NCBI GenBank assembly: GCA_050180485.1
Contig: JBFXED010000018.1
Location: forward strand, 17,832-81,831
Direction: 5' to 3'
DNA length: 64,000 nucleotides
DNA from: CADEGL01 sp050180485
Lineage (GTDB): Bacteria > Pseudomonadota > Alphaproteobacteria > CADEGL01
Under the pieces are notes generated by a model. That model made no database searches. It saw only the letters and a program-made list of their open reading frames with translations, and had not been told where the DNA came from. The translations under genes were made by a program, and so were the position numbers. Below, one piece after another: positions 8,293-15,789 of the stretch. Position 1 is the stretch's first letter. Each line of letters opens with the position of its first letter.

Positions 8293-9218
8293 GGCTTTGC
8301 GCCGGGCTGTCGTGGCGGCTCGTCCTTCGCAACCGCGACGTCATGGATGCGATGGAGATAGGCCTCGCGGCGGGCGATATAGAACGCCGAGCTGATGATC
8401 ACGGCGGCGCCGACCCAGGTCCAGATGTCGGGTCGTTCGTTGAAGAAGGCGAAGCCGATGGCGGCCGCGAAGACGAGTTGGACGTAATCGAAGGGCGCCA
8501 CGACCGAGATTTCAGCCGACGCCCAGGCGCGCGCGAGGCAGACGTGGCCGAGCGTTCCGATGACCGCAACCCCAAGCACCGCGCCCAATGCGTAAAGCGT
8601 TGGCGTCTCCCAAAAGAAAAGAGCCGGCACCAGCGTCATGGGCGTCATCAGCACGAAGTTGTAGGCGACGATCGTGATCGGCGAGAAACCGTCGGACAGA
8701 TGGCGGACGATGACGCCGTAGGACGCCGCCGTCATCGCGCATAAGAAGACCAGGAGCGCCGCCGAGTGAAACTCTTGAAAGCCGGGTTGCAGCACGATCA
8801 TCGCGCCGGAGAAGCCGACGATGATGGCGGTCCACCGGCGGATACGGACGATTTCGCCCAAGAACACGGTTGCCAGGATGGTGGCGAAGAACGGCGTCGT
8901 GAAAGAAAGGGCCGTGGCTTCGACCAGCGGGATGAGGGCGACCGCGATGAACCAGCTCAAGGTCGCGACCGTCTGGCATAGGGCCAGCAGCAGAAACGTC
9001 TTGCGCTTGGTCGGCGCGATGAAGCCGGTGCGGTGCTTGATGATCCATGGCGTCAGGAGCGCGACCGCGAAGACGCAACGGAAGAACGCGATCTGGACCG
9101 GGTGTAGCTCCTCGGCCGCGATGCGGACGAAGAAGTTCATCACGGTCCAGCAGATTGCCGCGCCCACCATCCATTGCGCGCCCTTCAAGGGCACCGATTG
9201 CCGGGCGGGCGCGTTCAT
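8289..9218 (-). CDS. EamA/DMT family permease 5
   Basis: 309 residues from ATG at 9218 (MNAPARQSVPLKGAQWMV). The open frame continues upstream into permease 6, but the ATGA overlap at 9215-9218 and the canonical N-terminus fix the start. Blocks: EELHPVQIAFFRCVFAVALL opens repeat 1, VEATALSFTTPFFATILATV lies in helix four, EISVVAPFDYVQLVFAAAIGF in repeat 2. The tail carries a histidine-containing segment (REAYLHRIHDVAVAK) not shared with its neighbours. Confidence 0.93.
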   Translation of the reverse strand: MNAPARQSVPLKGAQWMVGAAICWTVMNFFVRIAAEELHPVQIAFFRCVFAVALLTPWIIKHRTGFIAPTKRKTFLLLALCQTVATLSWFIAVALIPLVEATALSFTTPFFATILATVFLGEIVRIRRWTAIIVGFSGAMIVLQPGFQEFHSAALLVFLCAMTAASYGVIVRHLSDGFSPITIVAYNFVLMTPMTLVPALFFWETPTLYALGAVLGVAVIGTLGHVCLARAWASAEISVVAPFDYVQLVFAAAIGFAFFNERPDIWTWVGAAVIISSAFYIARREAYLHRIHDVAVAKDEPPRQPGAKP

Positions 9219-10135
9219 GCGGCTGCTCCCTGTTTGGCCTTCTGCTTCCGCGCGATGGCTTCGCGCTGTGCGATGTAGATGGCGGAGCCCGCGATCAGGA
9301 TCGAGCCCGCCACCGTCCATTCGTCGGGAACTTCGCTGAAGGCCAGATAGCCGATCAGGGAGACCACGATCAGCTGGGTGAAGTCGAACGGAGCCACTTG
9401 CGATGCCTCGGCCACCACATAGGCGCGGGTCATGAACAGATGGCTGACTGCTCCGATGACGCCGAGCGCGGCCAGCCACGCGGTCATCTCCAGGGTCGGC
9501 CATTGCCACACGAACAGAGCGGGGACCAGCATGACAGGGATCAGGATGTTGAAGTTGTAGGCGACCATGTCATTGGGCGACTGGTCGCGCGTGAGCGTGC
9601 GCACGGTGATGCGGCCGATGGCGGATGTGACGGCCGTGCCCAGCACCAGGATGGCGCCCCATTCGGGCGCCACGAACCCCGGGCGCAGGATCAGCATGGC
9701 GCCCGCGAAGCCCGCGGCGACGGCAACCCACCGGCGCGTATGCACGACTTCTCCCAAGAACAGCACAGCGAGGACGGTGGCGAAGAAGGGGGCCGTGAAG
9801 TACAGCGCCGTGGCAGGGGCCAATGGCATCATGGTCAGGGCAAAAAACCAACACAGCATCGCGCTTGCGTGGAGTGCCGCGCGCAGAAGATATAGGCCCC
9901 GGTGCTTGCGCGGAAAGAAACCGGTCCTGTTCCGCACCATGTGCGGAATCATGATAACGGCGGCGAAAAGGATGCGGAAGAACGCTACTTCGAGGGACGA
10001 AAGGTCCATCGAAATATAGCGAATCATCGCACTCATGAGCGCCCAACAGGTGCTCGCGGCGATCATCCATAAAGCACCCTCGACGGGCGCAGAGATCGCG
10101 ACCACGGGCGCCCGCTTTTGGGCCGGCTTGCTCAT
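9215..10135 (-). CDS. EamA/DMT family permease 6
   Basis: First gene of the six-permease chain, 306 residues, ATG at 10135. Two EamA repeats: SSLEVAFFRILFAAVIMI near 45-62, PATALYFTAPFFATVLAVL in helix four, and EASQVAPFDFTQLIVVSL in repeat 2. It follows the orphan solute-binding protein after a 137-base gap, the longest space in this part of the operon, so a secondary promoter could exist there; I see no convincing one. The C-terminus is strongly basic (AIARKQKAKQG). Confidence 0.93.
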   Translation of the reverse strand: MSKPAQKRAPVVAISAPVEGALWMIAASTCWALMSAMIRYISMDLSSLEVAFFRILFAAVIMIPHMVRNRTGFFPRKHRGLYLLRAALHASAMLCWFFALTMMPLAPATALYFTAPFFATVLAVLFLGEVVHTRRWVAVAAGFAGAMLILRPGFVAPEWGAILVLGTAVTSAIGRITVRTLTRDQSPNDMVAYNFNILIPVMLVPALFVWQWPTLEMTAWLAALGVIGAVSHLFMTRAYVVAEASQVAPFDFTQLIVVSLIGYLAFSEVPDEWTVAGSILIAGSAIYIAQREAIARKQKAKQGAAA

Positions 10136-10272
10136 CCGTTCTCAGTCTTAAAGGCTTTGAACCAGGCTCACCAGCGCGGGCGCCGCATGGCCCCTTGTCG
10201 ATGGATGCGCGAGCCGCATGGCGGCCAGGGCTGCCGGCTGAGTTCTTGGGAGTCCGTCCTGTTCGGTGGGGC

Positions 10273-11823
10273 TCAGACCTGCCGGAAGAACGGGAGCTGC
10301 CAGTCGTTGCCGTTGGGCAGCAGGGCCGGCCTCAACCAACTGCGCGAGGCGAAGGTCAACGTGTCGTGGGTCAGCCAGACGAAGGCGGCCGATTCGTCCA
10401 TCAACTGCTGCATCCGCACGAAGGCGTCCATGCGCTTGGTCGGGTTGTTGGTCTGGGCCGCGCGCGTGGAGAGCTTGTCGAACTCCGCGTTGCTCCAGCG
10501 CTGCCAGTTCCGCTGCCCGATCTGGGAGGTCGTGAACCATTGCGTGTAGGCGCTGGGGTCGAACTTGCCCTTCAGCCCAAGGACGAACAGGTCCAGGCCC
10601 TTCCCGACCGGGTCCTTGCCCGCTTCCACGAACGCATCGCCGTCCAGCGCCCGGATCGTGCATTCGATACCGAGCTCGGCGAGGTTGGCCTGCACCACCT
10701 TGGCCACGGCCTGGTAGGTGTCGTTGTTCAGGATGGTTAGGGTCGTTTTGAAACCCTCGACTCCGGCTTCTTTCAGGAGGCGCTGGGCCGAGGAGACGCT
10801 ACGCGCATAGAGCGGCGCGCCGTTCCAGGATCCCGAAATCTGAGACGGGATTAATGTCTTGGCGCGCTTAACCTGCCCGGCCCAGGCTGCGGTCAGGATC
10901 GCGTTCACGTCGATGCCCACGCGGATGGCTTGGCGTACCTTGATATTGTCGAGCGGCGCCTTCTGGACGTTCATGCCGATCCAGGTCGTGTCCATGCCGT
11001 CGATGCGGGTGGTGGCAGTATCGGGCAGCTTGGAAACCTCGCCAAAGGTGGCGAGGGAGATGCGCGTGAAGTCGGTCTCACCTGCCTTGTATGCGGTATC
11101 GGCGGCCTTGTCGTCCACGATGGGGCGCAGAACGATCTCGCCGAACGCCGGCTTGGGACTGGCGTAGTCCGGATTGGCGGCCAGGACAAAGCGCTGGCCC
11201 GGCGTCCACTCGCGCACCGAATAGGCGCCCGAGCCTGCGGACTGGGTCGCGATCTTGTCGCCCAACGCCTCGAAACCTTTCTTGGAGACGATGCAACCGG
11301 ACGCATCGCAGATCGTGGTCTTCCACAGGGCCGGCGCGGGCGTCTTGAGCAGGATGCGTCCGCTGAGGGGACCCGTCACCTCGACCTTGTCGAGCTGCAT
11401 CCAGTCGTTGGCGTTGATCGGCTTCTTGGCTGGGTCGATGAAGCGCATGAACGAGAACTGCACGTCCTCGGCCGACATGGTGCCGTAGCCGCCGGCGAAC
11501 TTCTGGTTCGGCTTCAGCGTGAATTCGATCGTCTGGGCGTCGACCTGCTTGATGGTCGCGGCCGCGTCGGGCTCCCACTCGAGCGAGCCTGGCTTGAAGC
11601 GCGCCAGCGTCTGATAGGTGGCGCGGCAGACATTGCCCTCGGCCGGGCTGATCCGATTGGCGGGGTCGATGTTGAGAAGATCGCGCTCAATCCGCGCGGT
11701 GAAGCTCGACTTCTGGGCTTGGCCCTTGGTCTGGGCGAAAGCCCAGCCGGGCGCCAGCGCGGTGGATGCTGCGGCGGCGGATCCCTTCAGGAAATCGCGG
11801 CGCGAAAAGCCAGATCCATTCAT
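10273..11823 (-). CDS. ABC transporter substrate-binding protein, family 5 (oligopeptide/nickel type), orphan
   Basis: Exported binding protein of 516 residues from ATG at 11823. The N-terminus carries a Tat-type signal, SRRDFLKG at residues 7-14, followed by an Ala-rich hydrophobic core and an AFAQ cleavage region near residue 31. Mature-domain landmarks of the DppA/OppA family are visible: YQTLARFKPGSLEWEPDAA near 70-88, a SAEDVQFSFMRF block, and VRQAIRVGIDVNAIL in the second lobe. Family members deliver peptides, opines or metals to a two-permease, two-ATPase importer, none of which is encoded in this window. It is sandwiched between two blocks of EamA permeases on the same strand. It may work with a remote importer. 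Confidence 0.94.
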   Translation of the reverse strand: MNGSGFSRRDFLKGSAAAASTALAPGWAFAQTKGQAQKSSFTARIERDLLNIDPANRISPAEGNVCRATYQTLARFKPGSLEWEPDAAATIKQVDAQTIEFTLKPNQKFAGGYGTMSAEDVQFSFMRFIDPAKKPINANDWMQLDKVEVTGPLSGRILLKTPAPALWKTTICDASGCIVSKKGFEALGDKIATQSAGSGAYSVREWTPGQRFVLAANPDYASPKPAFGEIVLRPIVDDKAADTAYKAGETDFTRISLATFGEVSKLPDTATTRIDGMDTTWIGMNVQKAPLDNIKVRQAIRVGIDVNAILTAAWAGQVKRAKTLIPSQISGSWNGAPLYARSVSSAQRLLKEAGVEGFKTTLTILNNDTYQAVAKVVQANLAELGIECTIRALDGDAFVEAGKDPVGKGLDLFVLGLKGKFDPSAYTQWFTTSQIGQRNWQRWSNAEFDKLSTRAAQTNNPTKRMDAFVRMQQLMDESAAFVWLTHDTLTFASRSWLRPALLPNGNDWQLPFFRQV

Positions 11824-11897
11824 GCTGGAACCCCCGATTGGGCGCCCGGAGACAGGCGCAACCTCAAGGGAAAACCTAACCGAGGGGGGGCGAAACC

Positions 11898-12794
11898 TCA
11901 ACGACCGTTCTGGGCCGCGGCGCGCCGGATCGTGGCCTCCCGGCGGGCGATGTAGATGGTTGAGCCGGCGATCACCGCCGCGCCGGCCCAGGTCCACAGG
12001 TCCGGTAACTCTCCAAAAAGGAAATAGCCCAGCACGGCGGCGGTGATCAGCTGGACATAGTCGAACGGCGCCATCTCCGACGCTTCGGCCACGTGCATGG
12101 CCTTGGTGATGCAGAAATGTCCGAGCGTGCCCAGCATCGACAGGGCCGCGGTCAGCAAGAGAGTGCGCGTGTCCGGCCAGATCCAGACGGGAATCGCGGG
12201 GATCAGCAAGACCGGCGTCACGAACAGGAAGTGATAGGCCACGATGCGCTTGGCATCGAGGTGAAAGGTCAAATGCCGCGCCCCCACTCGCGACATGGCG
12301 GCTGCGGCAGCCGAGATTAGCACGAAGATCGAAGCCCAATTCAGCGCGTCGGTGCCCGGACGCAGGATGATCATGGCTCCTGCGAAGCCGAATGCGATGG
12401 CCGTCCAACGCCGCCGCCGCACCACTTCACCTAGGAACAGAACGGCGAAGATCGTCGAGAACAAAGGCGAGGTGAAGTTCAGTGCGATGGCGGTCGCCAA
12501 CGGCATCACGGGAATGATGACGAACCACAGCGCCATGGCCGTGCCATCGCTGATCGCGCGCAGCACCACGGCCTTGCGAACGCCTTTGGGCGGGATGACC
12601 GCGCCGGCGCGCACCAGGATGGGTAGAAGTACCAGCGCGCCGACAGCCGCGCGGATGAAGGACACCACCAGCGGGTGAGACGTTTCCGTGGCCGGGCGGA
12701 TCATCGCGCTCATGCCGGCGAATAGCGACCCGCCGAGGATCATCCAGAGCGCACCCTCGATCGTGCTGGAGAGGCGCTTCGCGGAAACGGTCAT
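11898..12794 (-). CDS. EamA/DMT family permease 7
   Basis: 298 residues from ATG at 12794 (MTVSAKRLSSTIEGALW), overlapping the stop of permease 8 by four bases. Repeat 1 shows TSHPLVVSFIRAAVGALVLL and ATAIALNFTSPLFSTIFAVL; repeat 2 shows EASEMAPFDYVQLITAAVLGYF. It lacks the FFRN motif that most of the other copies share (SFIRAA instead) and belongs with the FDY group of the six-gene chain rather than with permeases 8 and 9. It ends about 75 bases before the binding-protein gene. Confidence 0.93.
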   Translation of the reverse strand: MTVSAKRLSSTIEGALWMILGGSLFAGMSAMIRPATETSHPLVVSFIRAAVGALVLLPILVRAGAVIPPKGVRKAVVLRAISDGTAMALWFVIIPVMPLATAIALNFTSPLFSTIFAVLFLGEVVRRRRWTAIAFGFAGAMIILRPGTDALNWASIFVLISAAAAAMSRVGARHLTFHLDAKRIVAYHFLFVTPVLLIPAIPVWIWPDTRTLLLTAALSMLGTLGHFCITKAMHVAEASEMAPFDYVQLITAAVLGYFLFGELPDLWTWAGAAVIAGSTIYIARREATIRRAAAQNGR

Positions 12795-13735
12795 GTGGTC
12801 GTCGGGCCCTGCTCGTCGGCACGCACTGGCATGGGCTTGTGCTTCAGCCGCGCTTCGCGCTGGACGATGTAAAGCGTGCTGCCGACGATCACCGCTGCGC
12901 CCATCGCGGCCCAGATGTCCGGTACCTCGGCGAAAAACAGGAACCCGACCGCGCCGATGATGATGATCTGACAATAGTTCACGGGCGCGATCACCGTCGT
13001 CTCGCCCGCGCGCCAGCCCATGATCGCGAAGACTAATGCGGTGATCGAGAAGAACGACACCATGAACATTAGGAAGACCTCGTGCCAAGTCGGGTCCTTC
13101 CAGGTGAAATAGGCCGGTAGAAGCCAGACGATGAAAGTGACCGTTCCCATGTAGAGGATGATGGTCAGCAGCCGTTCGGTCTTAGTGAGCTGCTTGACGA
13201 CCAGTGTGATGGTGCCGTCGATCAGGCCGATGGCCAGCGGCACGAGCAAGGCGATGTCGAGCGTGCCGGAGCCCGGGCGCAGCATGAGGAGAACGCCGCC
13301 GAAGCCCAGCATCGTCGCCGTCGTGCGCCGCCAGCCCACACGCTCGCCGAGGAACAGGATCGACAGCACGATGATGAACAGCGGCATGGTGAACATCAGC
13401 GCTGTCGATTCCGCGAGCGGCAGGAAACTGTAGGACCAGTAAAAGCACGCCATGCTGGCGCAGCTCAGAAATCCGCGCACGATGTGAAGCGGCAGGCGCT
13501 TGGTCCGGTAGGCATTCGGACGCCCGGGCCAGAACGCCAAGGGTAGAAGGATCGAGATCGAGAACAGGTTGCGGAAGAAGATGATCTCGGCCGTCGGCAT
13601 GGTTTTGGACGCCAGGCGGATGAAGTAGGCGAGACCAGCCGAGAGCAGAGCGTTGATGACGAGATAGACCGCGCCGCGGGTATTGCCCGGCAGGCGTTGC
13701 CAGGCGTCCAGCGCTCTTTTCGCGGCCGCGATCAC
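12791..13735 (-). CDS. EamA/DMT family permease 8
   Basis: 314 residues starting at GTG 13735 with a GTGA overlap. This copy and permease 9 form a distinct pair: both have a RLPGNT/RLPPNS-type N-terminus, LPLAESTALMFTMPLF in helix four, GERVGWRRT or GEKIGWRRT after helix five, and APVNYCQIIIIG or APVNYIQIVLAG in repeat 2. The Asn in PVNY replaces the Asp or Glu found there in the other group. The C-terminus is charged (ARLKHKPMPVRADEQG). Confidence 0.93.
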   Translation of the reverse strand: MIAAAKRALDAWQRLPGNTRGAVYLVINALLSAGLAYFIRLASKTMPTAEIIFFRNLFSISILLPLAFWPGRPNAYRTKRLPLHIVRGFLSCASMACFYWSYSFLPLAESTALMFTMPLFIIVLSILFLGERVGWRRTTATMLGFGGVLLMLRPGSGTLDIALLVPLAIGLIDGTITLVVKQLTKTERLLTIILYMGTVTFIVWLLPAYFTWKDPTWHEVFLMFMVSFFSITALVFAIMGWRAGETTVIAPVNYCQIIIIGAVGFLFFAEVPDIWAAMGAAVIVGSTLYIVQREARLKHKPMPVRADEQGPTTT

Positions 13736-14664
13736 GGCACTTCACCCGGGGGCGCCAGGGTGCCTGCATGTCGTTTCAGCCGTGCTTCGCGGTGGGCAAT
13801 GTAAAGCGTGCTACCCACGATCACCAGCGCGCCCGTCGCGGTCCACATGCTGGGCTTTTCGCCGAAGAGCAAGAGGCCGGCGAGGCCAGCCAAGACGATC
13901 TGGATATAATTCACCGGCGCGACCGCTGTCGCCTCTCCCACGCGTAACGCAGCGACATAGACGAACTGGCTCACAATCGTTAACAGCGAAAGCACGAACA
14001 GGAGGACCAAGAATTCCGCGGTCGGCGTCACCCACGTCAAATACGTGGGAACGATCGTCAGCACCATGGTGGTCATGGCCATGTAGAGCATGATGGTCAG
14101 AAGGCTGTCTGTCCTGGCGAGTTTTCGGATTACGAGGGCGGTCACCGCATCGGCCAGACCGACGGTCAGTGGCACGAAAAACGCGGGATCGAAGGCGGCG
14201 TACCCTGGGCGCAACATGATGACGACGCCCAGGAAACCCGCGATCGTGGCGGATGTCCGACGCCAGCCGATCTTTTCGCCGAGGAATAGGGTCGTCAACG
14301 CGATCAGGAAAAGGGGCATCGTGAACATCAGTGCGGTCGATTCAGCCAGGGGCAGGTGGCTGAACGCCCAGTAGAAGCACGACATGGCCACGAAGCTGAT
14401 GCCACCTCGCGCCAGGTGCAGATTGAGATGCTGAGTCTTCAGAGTGTTGAACCCGCCACGGAAGGCGAAGGGCAGGCCCAGGCTCAACACAAAGATGTTT
14501 CGAAAGAAGACCAGTTCGAAAACGGGAATGTTCTGCCCCAACAGCCGCACCAGGATCATGATGGCGACACTGGTCATCGCGTTGGCCAGCATGAACAGGG
14601 CACCTTGGCTGTTCGGCGGCAGCCGATGCCAGGATTGAAGGGCAGGGTGTGAAAGGCGGGCCAA
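13732..14664 (-). CDS. EamA/DMT family permease 9
   Basis: First gene of the long minus-strand operon, 310 residues. The upstream end is uncertain: the reading frame opens with TTG at 14664 and no clear ribosome-binding site is visible before it, so the true start could be a little downstream. Sister of permease 8 by the shared LAESTALMFTMPLF, GEKIGWRRT and APVNYIQIVLAGLAGLL blocks. It is divergently arranged with the hydroxyacid dehydrogenase across a 114-base gap (14665-14778), which should hold both promoters; no inverted repeat stands out there. Confidence 0.9.
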   Translation of the reverse strand: MARLSHPALQSWHRLPPNSQGALFMLANAMTSVAIMILVRLLGQNIPVFELVFFRNIFVLSLGLPFAFRGGFNTLKTQHLNLHLARGGISFVAMSCFYWAFSHLPLAESTALMFTMPLFLIALTTLFLGEKIGWRRTSATIAGFLGVVIMLRPGYAAFDPAFFVPLTVGLADAVTALVIRKLARTDSLLTIMLYMAMTTMVLTIVPTYLTWVTPTAEFLVLLFVLSLLTIVSQFVYVAALRVGEATAVAPVNYIQIVLAGLAGLLLFGEKPSMWTATGALVIVGSTLYIAHREARLKRHAGTLAPPGEVP

Positions 14665-14778
14665 GGGCGGGACTTCACTCGTGCGCGCTCGAAAGCCGGC
14701 GCGCGGGGTCGGGTGGACGGGAGAGTTTCCGCCCCGCCATACTGGGGGTCAACCGCGTTCTTGGGGAGGGACGTAAAA

Positions 14779-15786
14779 ATGGCCGCCGGTAATCGCAAGG
14801 CAAAGCTCAAGGTCTTCTTCGACGGCGCTTATAACCGTCCCACGGTGTTCCAGACCACGCCCGAGCGCTATGCCGAGGCTGCAAAGCGCCACAAGGCACT
14901 GGCCAAGCGCATCGATGTCACCATCGGCGAAAGCTTCGACGAAATGGCGCCCATGATCGGCGCGGTCGATATCGCCATGGGCTTTCGCTTTCCCAAGGAG
15001 ATGATTCGCACGGGTGCCCGCAGCCTCAAATGGATCCACAACACGGGTGCCGGAGTGGAGCATTTGATGCCGCTTGAATGGCTGCCCGAGCGCGCGATCC
15101 TAACCAACAACCGCGGCATCCACCGCGATAAGACGGGCGAGTCCGCGCTGATGGCCGTGCTCATGCTCAACAACCGCATGCCTGAGCTTCTGGCCAGCCA
15201 GCGCGCGCGGCGGTGGGAGCCGTTGTTCACGCCGCCCATCGCGGGCCGAACGCTCCTCATCGTCGGGGTCGGCAACATGGGCGGCGCGGCCGCCCGCGTG
15301 GCCAAGAAGATGGGAATGAAGGTGCTGGGCGTGCGCCGCTCGGGCGGGACTCACCCAGCGGTGGACGAGATGGCGAAGCCGGTGAAGCTTTTGAAACTAC
15401 TGCCGCGCGCCGATTTCGTCTTGGTCACCCTGCCGGTCACGCCAGCCACGCGGCACATGCTGGGCGCGCGCGAGCTTGACGCGATGAAGCCTGGCGCCGG
15501 CTTGGTCAATTTCGGTCGCGCGGCCGTGGTGGATTACGAGGCCCTGCGCGTGCGGCTCGAATCCGGACGCATTGGCGGCGCCGTGCTGGATGTGTTCAAT
15601 CCCGAACCATTGCCGTCCGAATCGCCCTTGTGGGGCACACGCAACTTGATCGTCACGCCGCACTGCACCTCGGACGACCTGGAGGCCTATATCCCGAAGA
15701 CGCTCGACCTGTTCTTTGAGAATCTCGACCGGCTGCTGTCGGGCAAGAAGCTGAAGAACGTGGTCGACCGGAAGCTCTGGTATTGA
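14779..15786 (+). CDS. D-2-hydroxyacid dehydrogenase (NAD-dependent) family protein
   Basis: 335 residues. ATG at 14779 (MAAGNRKAKLKVFF) is favoured over one 66 bases upstream because GGGAGGG stands eight bases before it. Family enzymes reduce 2-oxo acids to D-2-hydroxyacids with NAD(P)H. Visible features: the Rossmann motif VGVGNMGGAAARVAKKMG near residues 160-178, the substrate-binding NNRGIHRDKTGESAL segment near 108-122, the LPVTPATRHMLG block, and the VLDVFNPEPLP stretch containing the catalytic acid. The usual catalytic His near the C-terminus appears in TPHCTSDD. First gene transcribed rightward beside the permease operon; convergent with the acyl-CoA synthetase that follows. Confidence 0.92.
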   Translation: MAAGNRKAKLKVFFDGAYNRPTVFQTTPERYAEAAKRHKALAKRIDVTIGESFDEMAPMIGAVDIAMGFRFPKEMIRTGARSLKWIHNTGAGVEHLMPLEWLPERAILTNNRGIHRDKTGESALMAVLMLNNRMPELLASQRARRWEPLFTPPIAGRTLLIVGVGNMGGAAARVAKKMGMKVLGVRRSGGTHPAVDEMAKPVKLLKLLPRADFVLVTLPVTPATRHMLGARELDAMKPGAGLVNFGRAAVVDYEALRVRLESGRIGGAVLDVFNPEPLPSESPLWGTRNLIVTPHCTSDDLEAYIPKTLDLFFENLDRLLSGKKLKNVVDRKLWY

Positions 15787-15789
15787 GGC

